Shown in pieces: positions 1-8,650 of a stretch of DNA of 64,000 nt; positions within the stretch are counted from its first letter, which is position 1; every line of letters starts with the position of its first letter. Under the pieces are notes generated by a model. The model was not told the origin of the DNA and ran no database searches. It saw only the letters and a program-made list of their open reading frames with translations. Source of the stretch: Betaproteobacteria bacterium (GTDB taxonomy: Bacteria; Pseudomonadota; Gammaproteobacteria; Burkholderiales; Casimicrobiaceae); NCBI GenBank assembly GCA_016717855.1, contig JADKEV010000003.1:186001-250000 (forward strand), in the 5' to 3' direction. The translations under genes were made by a program, and so were the position numbers.

Positions 1-990
1 CGGCGTTCGTCGGCGCTGCGGCGCCTGGTCGTGCGCCCCCCGCTGCCGCGCGGGGTCTACCTGTGGGGAGGCGTGGGGCGCGGCAAGAGCTTCCTGCTGG
101 ACAGCTTCTACCTGACGCTGCCGGTCACCCGCAAGCGACGCGTCCATTTCCACCACTTCATGCGCGACGTGCACCGGGAGATGGACACGCTCAAGGGCAC
201 CACCGACCCGCTGGACGCGGTCGCGGCACGGATCGCCACGCGCTACCGGCTGATCTGTTTCGACGAGTTCCACGTCAACGACATCGCCGACGCGATGATC
301 CTGGGCCGGCTGCTGAGGAAGACGATGGACCGCGGTGTCGTCTTTTACATGACCTCCAACTACCATCCGGACGAGCTTTATCTGCACGGTCTCAAGCGCG
401 AGAATTTCCTGCCGACGATCGCGCTCATCCGGGAGCGGCTGGACGAGGTCAACGTCGACAGCGGCATCGACTACCGGCTGCGCACGCTCGAGCAGGTGCA
501 GGTCTACCACACGCCGCCGGGGCCGGCCGCCGAGGCGGCGCTGCTCGCGACGTTCCGGCGCATCGCCGACGTCGAGGAGGAACATCACGAACTCGATGTC
601 GAGGGACGCGTGATTCCCTACCGGCATCGCGCGGGCGGTGTGGTCTGGTTCGAGTTCAGCGTGCTGTGCGGCCACGGCCGCTCGCAGTTGGACTACCTCG
701 ACCTCGCCAAGCGCTTTCATTCGGTCATCGTTTCCGGGGTGCCGCGCTTCGACGATGCGAACCGCGACGCGTTGCGCCGCTTCACGCTGCTGGTCGACGT
801 GTTCTACGAAAGCCGGATCAAGCTCATCCTGTCCGCGGCGGTGCCGGTCGAGCAGTTGCTCGCGCTCGACCCCGACGGCGTCGACAGCCGCTTCAAGGCG
901 ATGCTGTTCGAGTTCTCCCGGACCTCGAGCCGCCTGGCCGAGATGCAGGCCCGCGAGTACATGCTCGCGGCCCGGATCCGCCCGGGCTAA
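1..990 (+). CDS. zapE: Cell division protein ZapE / AFG1-like ATPase, 5' truncated by window edge
   Basis: AFG1/ZapE-family P-loop ATPase; in proteobacteria this family acts at the Z-ring during division. The frame is open from base 1, so the true start lies upstream; the first visible ATG-independent start (GTG at 31) would place the Walker A too close to the N-terminus. Visible motifs are Walker A GGVGRGKS and Walker B LICFDEF, followed by the conserved SNYHPDELY segment. About 330 residues are present against roughly 360-380 for the family, so only a short N-terminal piece is missing. The product is soluble, with no membrane segment. A 186-nt gap separates it from the next gene. Confidence 0.9.
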   Translation, partial: RRSSALRRLVVRPPLPRGVYLWGGVGRGKSFLLDSFYLTLPVTRKRRVHFHHFMRDVHREMDTLKGTTDPLDAVAARIATRYRLICFDEFHVNDIADAMILGRLLRKTMDRGVVFYMTSNYHPDELYLHGLKRENFLPTIALIRERLDEVNVDSGIDYRLRTLEQVQVYHTPPGPAAEAALLATFRRIADVEEEHHELDVEGRVIPYRHRAGGVVWFEFSVLCGHGRSQLDYLDLAKRFHSVIVSGVPRFDDANRDALRRFTLLVDVFYESRIKLILSAAVPVEQLLALDPDGVDSRFKAMLFEFSRTSSRLAEMQAREYMLAARIRPG

Positions 991-1176
991 GCATGGTGAA
1001 TCGGGGGCGCGACCTCTCCGATCCGCGTAGTGCGGATGGTTTGACATGGATCAACCGCCGCCGCGCATCGACTTCCATCCCGGGCACAGGCGCGCTGTAC
1101 AATTTCCGGCGAACGCCGCCTGCGGGACCATCGTGCGCGGCGCGCCGGACACTGCCGGACAACCGAGGAGAACACC

Positions 1177-3081
1177 GTGGGCCGCTACGCCGAAACGCAC
1201 CGCCGTTCGATCGAACACCGCGAGGAATTCTGGCGCGAAAGGGCAGCGCTGATTCACTGGCAGGAGCCGTTCCGGCAGGTGCTCGACTACAGCAAGCCGC
1301 CATTTGCCAAGTGGTTCGTCGGGGGCAAGACCAACATCTGCCATAACGCGATCGACCGGCACCTGCGCACCCGCGGCGACCAGGCCGCGCTGAACTTCAT
1401 CTCGACCGAAACGGGACAGCACGCGACCTACACCTACAAGGACCTGTACGCGGAAGTCAACCGCTTCGCCGCGATTCTCCAGGCGCAGGGCGTGGGCAGG
1501 GGTGACCGCGTGCTGATCTACATGCCGATGATCGCGGAAGCCGTGTTCGCGATGCTGGCCTGCCTGCGCATCGGCGCGATCCACTCGGTCGTGTTCGGCG
1601 GCTTCGCCGCCGCGTCGCTGGCGACGCGGATCGACGATGCCGCGCCGAAGGTGATGGTGACCGCCGACGCCGGGATGCGCGCCGGCAAGGCGGTGCCGTA
1701 CAAGCATCTGGTCGACGAAGCGGTGCGGCTCGCGAAGAACCCGCCGGCCAGGGTCATCATCGTCAACCGGGGCATCGATCCGGACATGCCGCGCACGGCG
1801 GGCCGCGACCTCGACTATGCCGCGCTGTGCAAGGAGCACGCGAACGCGCTGGTACCCTGCGTCTGGCTCGAGTCCTCGGAACCCTCGTACATCCTCTACA
1901 CGTCTGGCACGACGGGCAAACCCAAGGGCGTGCAGCGCGACACGGGCGGCTATGCCGTCGCGCTCGCGTACTCGATGCAGAGCATCTTCTGCGTGGAGCC
2001 GGGCGAGACCTTCTTCTGCACCAGCGACATCGGCTGGGTCGTCGGGCACTCCTACATCGTCTACGCGCCGCTACTGAACGGGTCGACGACGATCATGTAC
2101 GAGGGCCTGCCGATCCGGCCCGATCCGGGCATCTGGTGGAAGATCGTCGCCGACCATCGCGTGAAGACCATGTTCTCCTCGCCGACCGCGATCCGGGTTC
2201 TGAAAAAGCAGGACACGGCGTACATGCGCGCCCACGACACGTCGAGCCTGCAGCGGCTGTTCCTTGCCGGCGAGCCGCTGGACGAGCCGACGGCGCGCTG
2301 GGTGACCGACGCGCTGGGCGGCACTTCGATCATCGACAACTACTGGCAGACCGAGACCGGCTGGCCGATCCTGTCCGCGCAGCCCGGCATCGAGGACACG
2401 CCGCGCAAGTTCGGCTCGCCCTCGTTTCCGGTGACCGGCTACGACGTGGCCTTGCTGCACGAAGCGACGGGCGCCGCGGTCGGTGTCGGCGAAAAGGGCG
2501 TGCTGACCATAGTCCCGCCGCTGCCGCCGGGCTGCATGACCACCGTCTGGGGCGACGACGCGCGCTTTGTCTCGACCTATTTCAACACCTTTCCGGACAA
2601 GCTCGTCTATTCGACGTTCGACTGGGCCACCCGGGACGCGGACGGCTATTACTTCGTCCTCGGCCGCACCGATGACGTGATCAACGTCGCCGGCCACCGG
2701 CTCGGCACCCGGGAAATCGAGGAAGCCGTGCAGGCGCACGCCGGAATCGCCGAAGTGGCGGTCGTCGGCGTCAACGACGCGCTGAAAGGCCAGGTGCCCC
2801 TGGCCTTCGCCGTCGCCAAGGATCCGGCGAGGACGGCGACGCCGGAACTGCGGGCCGTTCTGGAAAAGGAAGTGATGGCCGCCGTCGACAAGGAGTTGGG
2901 CGCGATCGGCCGGCCGGCGCGCGTGCACTTCGTCACCGTGCTGCCCAAGACGCGTTCGGGCAAGCTGCTGCGGCGCTCGATCCAGGCGCTGGCCGAAGGG
3001 CGCGATCCGGGCGACCTGACGACCATCGAAGATCCGGCGGCGCTGGAGCAGATCCTCTCGGCGCTCGGCGTCAAGGCCTGA
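1177..3081 (+). CDS. prpE: Propionate-CoA ligase (propionyl-CoA synthetase)
   Basis: Adenylate-forming acyl-CoA synthetase of the PrpE type, 634 aa, converting propionate, ATP and CoA to propionyl-CoA in the cytoplasm. It has the family N-terminus (GRYAETHRRSIEHREEFW), the AMP-binding loop YTSGTTGKPKG near residue 240, a YWQTETGW core motif and the C-terminal catalytic lysine context PKTRSGKLLRR. The GTG start at 1177 is chosen because GAGGAG ends 6 nt upstream and the family N-terminus begins there. No prpB/C/D methylcitrate genes are adjacent, so its pathway partners are elsewhere. It is distinguished from acetyl-CoA synthetase by overall similarity only; substrate use is inferred. Confidence 0.9.
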   Translation: MGRYAETHRRSIEHREEFWRERAALIHWQEPFRQVLDYSKPPFAKWFVGGKTNICHNAIDRHLRTRGDQAALNFISTETGQHATYTYKDLYAEVNRFAAILQAQGVGRGDRVLIYMPMIAEAVFAMLACLRIGAIHSVVFGGFAAASLATRIDDAAPKVMVTADAGMRAGKAVPYKHLVDEAVRLAKNPPARVIIVNRGIDPDMPRTAGRDLDYAALCKEHANALVPCVWLESSEPSYILYTSGTTGKPKGVQRDTGGYAVALAYSMQSIFCVEPGETFFCTSDIGWVVGHSYIVYAPLLNGSTTIMYEGLPIRPDPGIWWKIVADHRVKTMFSSPTAIRVLKKQDTAYMRAHDTSSLQRLFLAGEPLDEPTARWVTDALGGTSIIDNYWQTETGWPILSAQPGIEDTPRKFGSPSFPVTGYDVALLHEATGAAVGVGEKGVLTIVPPLPPGCMTTVWGDDARFVSTYFNTFPDKLVYSTFDWATRDADGYYFVLGRTDDVINVAGHRLGTREIEEAVQAHAGIAEVAVVGVNDALKGQVPLAFAVAKDPARTATPELRAVLEKEVMAAVDKELGAIGRPARVHFVTVLPKTRSGKLLRRSIQALAEGRDPGDLTTIEDPAALEQILSALGVKA

Positions 3082-3113
3082 GCCGTCCCGCCAGCAGGGA
3101 GAAGTAGCCGCGC

Positions 3114-3172
3114 AGGATGGGTGGAGCGAAGCGATACCCATCGATGGTGGGTCGAGCGCAGCGACACCCATC
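3114..3172. repeat. REP-like repeat, two tandem copies after prpE
   Basis: Two adjacent copies (3114-3142 and 3143-3172) of the window's REP-like element. Each has a GATGGGT-type left arm and an ACCCATC right arm around a GAGCGCAGCGA-like core, so each can fold as a hairpin. The second copy is diverged (GGTGGGTCGAG). Both lie wholly between genes. Confidence 0.8.
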
Positions 3173-3183
3173 ATCGCAATCGA

Positions 3184-3208
3184 CCCCGGACAAACCGGTA
3201 ATCCGGGG
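3184..3208. terminator. GC-rich hairpin, possible terminator between prpE and asparaginase
   Basis: CCCCGGA (3184-3190) and TCCGGGG (3202-3208) form a 7-bp perfect stem with an 11-nt loop. No T-run follows, so intrinsic termination is uncertain. Confidence 0.3.
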
Positions 3209-3288
3209 CCGTTGTCCTGCCCAGCCGATTTTGTCCGCCACCGCCGCGGCGCGGGCGTAGAATCGCGCCTTTACCACGCCGGTCGAAC

Positions 3289-4308
3289 ATGCTCAAAGCC
3301 CCCCATCACGTGCCGCTCGCGATCATGACGCGCGGCGGCGCGACCGAGTCGGTCCACTACGGATCGGTCGCGGTCACCGACGCCCAGGGCAACCTGCTGC
3401 ATGGCGCGGGCGACCCGGGGATGCCGATGTTCACGCGCAGTTCGCTCAAGCCGTTCCAGGCGATGCCGGCGCTGGCCAGCGGCGCCGACCGCGCGTTCGG
3501 ATTCGGCGAGCGCGAACTGGCGCTGATGTGCGCCAGCCATTCGGGCGAGCCCCGGCATGTCGAGGTCGTCGCGGGGATGCTGGACAAGATCGGCTGCGGG
3601 GTGGACGACTTGCAGTGCGGCAAGCACGTCCCGTACTTCTATCAATATCTGGAGCGGACGCCGGAGCCTGGCGCCGCGTTTTCCGCGCTGCATCACAATT
3701 GCTCGGGCAAGCACTCCGGGATGCTGGCCTGGTGCCGCCACTGCGGGCACGCGACGGGAAATTATCTCGATCCGCAGCACCCGCTGCAGCAGGCGATCCG
3801 GCGGTCGGTTGCCCACTTCACCGGCATGCCCGACGAGGATCTGGTGATGGGCATCGACGGCTGCAGCGCGCCAAATTACGCGATGCCTCTGTCCGGGCTG
3901 GCCCGGGCTTTCGCGAAGCTGACAACTGCCGGTGAGGACCCCGAGTACGGTGATGCGCCGGCGCGGCTGTTCGCGGCCATGTCGGCGCATCCGGAGCTGG
4001 TGTCGGGCGAGCGGCGCAACGACCTGGCGCTGATGCAGGCCGGCCAGGGCGACTGGGCGACCAAGGTCGGCGCCGAAGGCGTCCAGGGCATCGCCGTCAA
4101 GAGCCGGGGCATCGGCATCGCGATCAAGATCGCCGACGGCAATGCGCGCGCGCTCTTCCCGGTGACGGTGGCGGTGCTGCAGCATCTCGGCCTGCTGGCC
4201 GATCCCGCGGCGACGCCGCTGGCCGGGTATTTCGAACCGGCGCAGCGCAATCTCCGGGGCCTGGTGACGGGGAAGATCCAGCCGGTCGTCGAACTGCGCG
4301 GGCCCTGA
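3289..4308 (+). CDS. L-asparaginase II family protein (Rhizobium-type)
   Basis: Asparaginase_II-type amidohydrolase (the thermolabile Rhizobium-type asparaginase family, distinct from E. coli AnsB), 339 aa. It is expected to hydrolyse L-asparagine to aspartate and ammonia in the cytoplasm; no signal peptide is visible. Family landmarks are FTRSSLKPFQAMP near residue 45, the CASHSGEPRHVE segment near 82, HHNCSGKHSGML near 135 and GIDGCSAPNYAMPL near 187. The length is normal. The ATG at 3289 fits the family N-terminus. It stands alone on the plus strand between prpE and the sigma-E locus. Exact substrate preference cannot be read from sequence. Confidence 0.85.
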   Translation: MLKAPHHVPLAIMTRGGATESVHYGSVAVTDAQGNLLHGAGDPGMPMFTRSSLKPFQAMPALASGADRAFGFGERELALMCASHSGEPRHVEVVAGMLDKIGCGVDDLQCGKHVPYFYQYLERTPEPGAAFSALHHNCSGKHSGMLAWCRHCGHATGNYLDPQHPLQQAIRRSVAHFTGMPDEDLVMGIDGCSAPNYAMPLSGLARAFAKLTTAGEDPEYGDAPARLFAAMSAHPELVSGERRNDLALMQAGQGDWATKVGAEGVQGIAVKSRGIGIAIKIADGNARALFPVTVAVLQHLGLLADPAATPLAGYFEPAQRNLRGLVTGKIQPVVELRGP

Positions 4309-4360
4309 GCCTGACGCCCCGGAAATGCCTGCGACGTCCGCAAATAACCCTGCTGCCGGC

Positions 4361-4387
4361 GAACTTTCGGCGGCGTGCACGGTCAGT
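4361..4387 (+). promoter_or_regulatory. Candidate sigma-E-type promoter upstream of rpoE
   Basis: GAACTT at 4361-4366, a 16-nt spacer, then TCAGT at 4383-4387 resembles the extracytoplasmic sigma-E pattern (GGAACTT, about 16 nt, TCTGA). Such a site would allow rpoE autoregulation, which is usual in this family. A separate TATACT at 4462-4467 could be a housekeeping -10, but no matching -35 is visible. Confidence 0.4.
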
Positions 4388-4570
4388 GAACCCATGGAAC
4401 GAACACGAAAAATGACAGCAATGAGGGAGCGCGCGCCGGTAGCCGCCGCCAACCCATCGGCTATACTCGGAACATCGGCGGCAACGGTCGCGGGAACGAT
4501 CCCGCGCCTGGCGCCCAGGTTGGTCGTCACCGGTCCGCCGCGAACAATAACCGGCGAGGAGCCCCGGCCG

Positions 4571-5179
4571 ATGGCCGAACCGACGGTACGACAGGTCGAC
4601 CAGCAGCTGGTGGAGCGGGCACAGCGCGGCGACAAGAAGGCCTTTGAACTGCTCGTTCTCAAGTACCAGCGCAAGCTCGCGCGGCTGTTGTCGCGCTTTG
4701 TCCGCGACCCGGCGGAAGTGGAGGATGTGACGCAGGAGGCGTTCATCAAGGCCTACCGCGCGCTGCCTTCATTTCGCGGCGAGTCCGCTTTCTATACGTG
4801 GCTGTACCGGATCGGCATCAATACGGCGAAGAACTACCTCGTCGCGCTGGGCCGGCGGGCGCCGACGACGACCGAGTTCGACGCGGAGGAGGCCGAAGGA
4901 TTCGACGATGCCGACAATCTCCGCGACAACAACACGCCGGACGCGATGCTGCAGTCGAAGGAAATCGGCGAAGCAGTGAACCGCGCGATGGAAGCGTTGC
5001 CTGAGGAGTTGCGCACGGCGATCACGCTGCGCGAAATTGAAGGACTGAGCTACGAAGATATTGCGAATGTCATGGCGTGCCCGATAGGCACGGTGCGTTC
5101 GCGGATTTTTCGGGCGCGGGATGCGATTGCGGCCGAATTGCGACCGCTGCTCGATACGAACGATGACCGCAGGTGGTAG
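4571..5179 (+). CDS. rpoE: RNA polymerase sigma factor RpoE (sigma-24, AlgU-type)
   Basis: ECF sigma factor of the RpoE/AlgU class, 202 aa, directing transcription of envelope-stress genes. Region 2 includes DVTQEAFIKAYRALPSFRGESAFYTWLYRI (seen from about residue 55), and region 4 includes LPEELRTAITLREIEGLSYEDIA and the GTVRSRIFRAR helix. The ATG at 4571 is chosen over longer in-frame starts because GAGGAG sits about 10 nt upstream and the family N-terminus begins here. Genes for its anti-sigma factor, RseB and a MucD protease follow directly. The next gene starts 2 nt after the stop, so the genes are co-transcribed. It is normally held inactive by RseA at the inner membrane. Confidence 0.95.
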   Translation: MAEPTVRQVDQQLVERAQRGDKKAFELLVLKYQRKLARLLSRFVRDPAEVEDVTQEAFIKAYRALPSFRGESAFYTWLYRIGINTAKNYLVALGRRAPTTTEFDAEEAEGFDDADNLRDNNTPDAMLQSKEIGEAVNRAMEALPEELRTAITLREIEGLSYEDIANVMACPIGTVRSRIFRARDAIAAELRPLLDTNDDRRW

Positions 5180-5181
5180 AG

Positions 5182-5760
5182 ATGAACCGTGAACAGATTT
5201 CGGCGCTGATGGATGGCGAGTTCGACGAAGCGCGCGCCCGGTCCCTGTGCGCGCAATTGAAGAGCGAAGAGTCGGTCGAGTGCTGGGCGGCGTATCACCT
5301 CATTGGTGACGCGCTGCGCAACGATTGCCTGGCGCAGCCGGGGTTCGCGCGGCGGTTTGCCGAACGCCTGGCGGCGGAACCCACGGTGCTGTCCCCCGGC
5401 TACAAGGCGCTGGCAGAAGGCGGCAGCGGTACGGGCTGGCAGGCGGCGATCCGTTCGCGCCCGTGGCACTACGGGATGGCGGCGGCGGCTTCGGCGGCCG
5501 CGGTCGCGCTGGTCGGCTGGTTCGGGGTGCAGGAGTTCACGCTGGGCCCAGGCGCCGGCGAATTTGCCGCGGCGCGGCGGCCCGCGCCGGTGCTGGCGAC
5601 AGCCGCGGACTCGAAGGCGACAGCGCAAGCGAGCCGCAAGTCCCAGAACGCGGCCATCAACCCGTACCTGCTGGTGCACCAGGAGTACTCGCCGACGACG
5701 GCGATGCAGGGCGTGCGCCCCTACGTGCGCACCGTTGCCGACATGGCAGCATCCGAGTAG
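5182..5760 (+). CDS. rseA: Anti-sigma-E factor RseA (MucA-like)
   Basis: Inner-membrane anti-sigma factor, 192 aa. The N-terminal cytoplasmic domain (MNREQISALMDGEFDE, then WAAYHLIGDALRND) matches the RseA N-domain that binds RpoE. A single membrane segment lies around residues 94-115 (YGMAAAASAAAVALVGWFG), followed by a periplasmic tail of about 80 residues. Regulated cleavage of RseA by site-1 and site-2 proteases releases RpoE. The ATG at 5182 follows AGGTGG with 5-nt spacing; that Shine-Dalgarno overlaps the rpoE stop, so translation is coupled. The periplasmic part is poorly conserved, as is normal. Confidence 0.9.
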   Translation: MNREQISALMDGEFDEARARSLCAQLKSEESVECWAAYHLIGDALRNDCLAQPGFARRFAERLAAEPTVLSPGYKALAEGGSGTGWQAAIRSRPWHYGMAAAASAAAVALVGWFGVQEFTLGPGAGEFAAARRPAPVLATAADSKATAQASRKSQNAAINPYLLVHQEYSPTTAMQGVRPYVRTVADMAASE

Positions 5761-5776
5761 CAACCCAGACCAACTT

Positions 5777-6742
5777 ATGCAAGCAGTATTCCAGGTGGCA
5801 CGATCCGGGCTGGTCGTGCTGGGCTTCGTGTGGCCGTTGTGCGGGCACGCGACCGAGGCGATCGACTGGCTGCATCGCGCGGCGTCGGCGGCGCAGCGGC
5901 TGAACTACACCGGCACCATCCTCTACCAGCACGGCACCCGCATCGAGACCTCGCGCATCGTCCACTACGTGGATCCGACCGGCGAGTACGAGAAGCTGGT
6001 CAATCTCGACGGCCCGCCGCGCGAAGTGATCCGCAACAATGAGCAAGTCACCTGCTACCTGCCGGACTCGAAGCTCGTGCGCATCGAAAGCCGCGCCTCG
6101 CGCTCGGTGTTCCCCTCGCTGCTGCCCAACCAGATCGCCACGCTGGCGCAGAACTACATCATGCGCGAGGCCGAACCTGCGCGCGTGGCCGGGCGCGACG
6201 CCCAGGCTTTCCTGCTCGAGCCGCGCGACGGCATGCGCTACGGCCATGTGTTCTGGACCGACACGGCGACCGGGCTGCTGCTCAAGACGCGGATGTACGA
6301 CGAGAACAACCGGGTCGTGGAAATGTCTGCGTTCCTCGAGGTGCAGATCAACGCCAAGGTCGACCGCTCGATGGTGGAGTCCTCGTTTCCGGTGCGGCCG
6401 GCCGACTGGCTGGTGCAGCGGACGCCCGCCGCCGGCGGCGGGCAGAAACCCACCGGCTGGTGGGTCAGCAAGCTGCCCTCGGGCTTCAGCAAGATCGTCG
6501 AGGGCTACCGGATGCTGCCGGATCGCACAGAACCTGTCGCGCACCTCGTCTACACCGACGGGCTGGTCGCGGTCTCCGTCTTCGTCGAGGTCATGCCGGG
6601 AACGCCGCAAATACTCGGCTTGTCCCAGCAGGGCGCGATCAACATCTACAAGCGCCAGCTCGACGAGTTCCTGGTGACCGTCCTGGGCGAGACCCCGGGG
6701 ATTACCGTGCGGCAAATCGCCAATTCCGTAGTGCACAGATAG
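5777..6742 (+). CDS. rseB: Sigma-E regulatory protein RseB (MucB)
   Basis: Periplasmic RseB/MucB, 321 aa, which binds RseA and shields it from proteolysis until envelope stress or lipid signals displace it. An N-terminal signal sequence (about residues 1-22, ending near GHATEA) is followed by the MucB/RseB N-domain (AIDWLHRAASAAQRLNYTGT, then LDGPPREVIRNN) and a C-terminal domain containing GWWVSKLPSGF. It lies 16 nt after rseA. Its length and order (rpoE-rseA-rseB-mucD) match the betaproteobacterial arrangement. No rseC is present next to it, unlike in E. coli. Confidence 0.92.
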   Translation: MQAVFQVARSGLVVLGFVWPLCGHATEAIDWLHRAASAAQRLNYTGTILYQHGTRIETSRIVHYVDPTGEYEKLVNLDGPPREVIRNNEQVTCYLPDSKLVRIESRASRSVFPSLLPNQIATLAQNYIMREAEPARVAGRDAQAFLLEPRDGMRYGHVFWTDTATGLLLKTRMYDENNRVVEMSAFLEVQINAKVDRSMVESSFPVRPADWLVQRTPAAGGGQKPTGWWVSKLPSGFSKIVEGYRMLPDRTEPVAHLVYTDGLVAVSVFVEVMPGTPQILGLSQQGAINIYKRQLDEFLVTVLGETPGITVRQIANSVVHR

Positions 6743-6761
6743 CAAGAAGAGGATGCAATCC

Positions 6762-8207
6762 ATGAACATGTCAGTCGACAAATCCCCCGCGGCCCTGCTG
6801 GGCGCCGCTTTTGCCGTGCTCTGGCTCGGCCTCGTTCCCGCGGCAAACGCGCAGCGCTCCTTGCCCGACTTCACGGAGCTCTACGAGAAGCAGGCAGCGA
6901 CGGTGGTCAGCATCGAGACCAAGCAAAAGGTCAAGCGTGGCACGGGTTTCACGGTGCCCCCCGGCATCGACGAGAACGACCCGTTCTACGACTTCTTCCG
7001 GCGCTTCGGCCCGCGCGGGCAGCAGCGCGACCGGGACATCGAGATTCCGGGATCCGGCTCGGGCTTCATCTTCAGCGGCGACGGCTACATCATCACCAAT
7101 CATCACGTCGTGGAAGACGCCGACGAAGTCCGCGTCCTGCTCTCCGACAAGCGCGAGTTCAAGGCCAAGGTGATCGGGTCGGACAAGCGCACCGACACCG
7201 CGCTGATCAAGATCGAGGCGACCGGGTTGCCCAGGGCCGCCATCGGTGACCCGAACAAACTCAAGGTCGGCGAGTGGGTGGTGGCGATCGGCCAGCCGTT
7301 CGGGCTGGAAAGCACGATGACGGCCGGGATTCTCTCCGCCAAGCAGCGCGACATCGGCGGCACGGATCTGGTGCCCTTCCTGCAGTCAGACGTGGCGATC
7401 AATCCCGGCAACTCGGGCGGGCCGCTGTTCAACATGCGTGGCGAGGTCATCGGCATCAATTCGATGATCTTCAGCCGCTCGGGCGGCTACCAGGGCGTCG
7501 CGTTCTCGATCCCCATCGACGTGGCGATGCATGTCGTCGACCAGCTGCGCGACTCGGGCAAGGTGCGCCGCGGCCGCATCGGCGTGTCCATCGGACCGGT
7601 CGACAAGGACAAGGCGGAGGCGTTCGGCCTGCCCAAGGCCCAGGGCGCGCTGGTCAACGAAGTCGTCAAGGGCGCCCCGGCCGAGAAGGCCGGCATCGAG
7701 GCCGGCGACATCATCCTGAAGTTCGAAGGCAGGCCCGTCGAGAAATCGAGCGACCTGCCGCGCATCGTGACCCAGATCAAGCCCGGCACCAAATCGACGG
7801 CCCAGGTCTGGCGCAAGGGCGCGACCCGCGACATCACCGTCGTCGTCGAGGAAATGAAGGACGACGACCAGCCCAAGTCCGACCGCCGCGGCAGCCGCGG
7901 CAAGGACAAGGAGCCGGCCGACAAGGCCAACCGACTGGGCCTGATCGTTGCCCCGCTCTCGGAAGACGACAAGAAGGAACTCAAGCTCAAGGGCGGCCTG
8001 AAGGTCGAGCAGAACGTCGGCTCGTCGCGCAATCTGCAGGAAGGCGACGTGATCCTGGCGCTGGTCATCAGGGGCACCGTCACCGAACTCAAGTCAGTCG
8101 ATCAACTCAACCAGTTGCTGGCCAAGATGGAGACCGGCACCAACGTGACGCTGCAGATCCGCCGCGGCGAAAACACCGCGTTCCTGTCGATGCGGGTCGC
8201 CGAATAG
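6762..8207 (+). CDS. mucD: Periplasmic serine protease MucD / DegP-like (Do family)
   Basis: HtrA-family periplasmic protease and chaperone that degrades misfolded envelope proteins. The product is 481 aa from the ATG at 6762, preferred over the ATG at 6753 because AGAGG at 6747-6752 has proper spacing to it. It has a signal peptide ending near ANAQ and a trypsin-like domain. The triad is His about 115 (TNHHVV), Asp about 145 (RTDTALI) and Ser about 218 (GNSGGPL). Two PDZ domains follow (from about residues 265 and 390), with a basic, charged linker (KSDRRGSRGKDKEP) between them. It is the fourth gene of the sigma-E operon. Confidence 0.93.
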   Translation: MNMSVDKSPAALLGAAFAVLWLGLVPAANAQRSLPDFTELYEKQAATVVSIETKQKVKRGTGFTVPPGIDENDPFYDFFRRFGPRGQQRDRDIEIPGSGSGFIFSGDGYIITNHHVVEDADEVRVLLSDKREFKAKVIGSDKRTDTALIKIEATGLPRAAIGDPNKLKVGEWVVAIGQPFGLESTMTAGILSAKQRDIGGTDLVPFLQSDVAINPGNSGGPLFNMRGEVIGINSMIFSRSGGYQGVAFSIPIDVAMHVVDQLRDSGKVRRGRIGVSIGPVDKDKAEAFGLPKAQGALVNEVVKGAPAEKAGIEAGDIILKFEGRPVEKSSDLPRIVTQIKPGTKSTAQVWRKGATRDITVVVEEMKDDDQPKSDRRGSRGKDKEPADKANRLGLIVAPLSEDDKKELKLKGGLKVEQNVGSSRNLQEGDVILALVIRGTVTELKSVDQLNQLLAKMETGTNVTLQIRRGENTAFLSMRVAE

Positions 8208-8450
8208 TTGGCCGACCGCCCGCATCTGGTCGTCTACGGGCGCGCCTACTGTCATCTTTGCGATGACATGGTCGCGGCCCTGACGGCCCTGCAGGAAGAA
8301 CGCGGATTCTCGCTGGAGGTCGTCGATGTCGACGCGGATCCAGAACTGGAAGCGCGGTATGACGTGCTTGTCCCCGTCCTGACGCTTGAGGGTCGGGAGA
8401 TCTGTCACTACCACCTGGATCGGGAGAAGCTGGACGCGGCGCTGCGATAG
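8208..8450 (+). CDS. Glutaredoxin-like thioredoxin-fold protein (DUF836 type)
   Basis: Small glutaredoxin-like protein, 80 aa, with a CxxC redox pair at Cys15 and Cys18 (GRAYCHLCDDM), a cis-Pro region (VPVLTLEGREI) and the family's short thioredoxin fold. It begins at TTG 8208, immediately after the mucD stop, so it is translationally coupled to mucD. A TTG start is the only one that keeps the first beta strand (HLVVYGR). The same neighbour order (mucD, this gene, lepA) is common in betaproteobacteria. A thiol-redox function is inferred from fold and motif; its partner is unknown. Confidence 0.85.
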   Translation: MADRPHLVVYGRAYCHLCDDMVAALTALQEERGFSLEVVDVDADPELEARYDVLVPVLTLEGREICHYHLDREKLDAALR

Positions 8451-8467
8451 CGCTGGCGGCTGTGGGT

Positions 8468-8568
8468 GATGGGTGTCGCCTCGCTCGACCCATTCCCGCG
8501 GTCCGTTCGGCGAGATGGGTCTCTGCTGCCGCCATCGATGGTTATCGCTGCGCTCCACCCATCCTACG
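8468..8568. repeat. REP-like repeats, two copies between grx-like gene and lepA
   Basis: Copies at 8468-8494 (diverged) and 8537-8568 (near consensus), both in the orientation that starts GATGGGT or GATGGTT and ends in ACCCATC/T. They are intergenic. Confidence 0.75.
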
Positions 8569-8591
8569 CCATCGCTAAACACGTGGAAATC

Positions 8592-8600
8592 TGTTAGAAT
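8592..8600 (+). promoter_or_regulatory. Extended -10 promoter element upstream of lepA
   Basis: TGTTAGAAT (TGn followed by TAGAAT at 8595-8600) is an extended -10 element. The -35 region is weak. Transcription would start near 8607, just before a terminator-like hairpin and the lepA start. Confidence 0.4.
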
Positions 8601-8621
8601 TCAACCAGTTCTCTTTGCTGC

Positions 8622-8650
8622 AAAAAGGGCACCCGGCGTGCCCTTTTTTC
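8622..8650 (+). terminator. Rho-independent terminator or attenuator ahead of lepA
   Basis: A GGGCAC/GTGCCC stem with a 5-nt loop, flanked by AAAAA on the left and a TTTTTT run on the right (8644-8649), is a textbook intrinsic terminator. Because the flanks pair, it could act in both directions. It sits only about 30 nt before the lepA start codon, so it may end upstream transcripts or attenuate the lepA message. Confidence 0.75.

Noticed and set aside
1041..1103. A prpE promoter from TTGACA at 1041 with TACAAT at 1098
   Set aside because: The spacing is about 51 nt, too far for one promoter, and neither element has a good partner at 16-18 nt.
63..1346. An overlapping plus-strand frame across zapE
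   Set aside because: It is a +2 shadow of zapE with Arg/Ala-rich composition and no motifs.
4325..4570. A longer RpoE with about 80 extra N-terminal residues
   Set aside because: The extra part has no sigma-factor similarity and would overlap the candidate promoter; ATG 4571 has a GAGGAG site and the family start.
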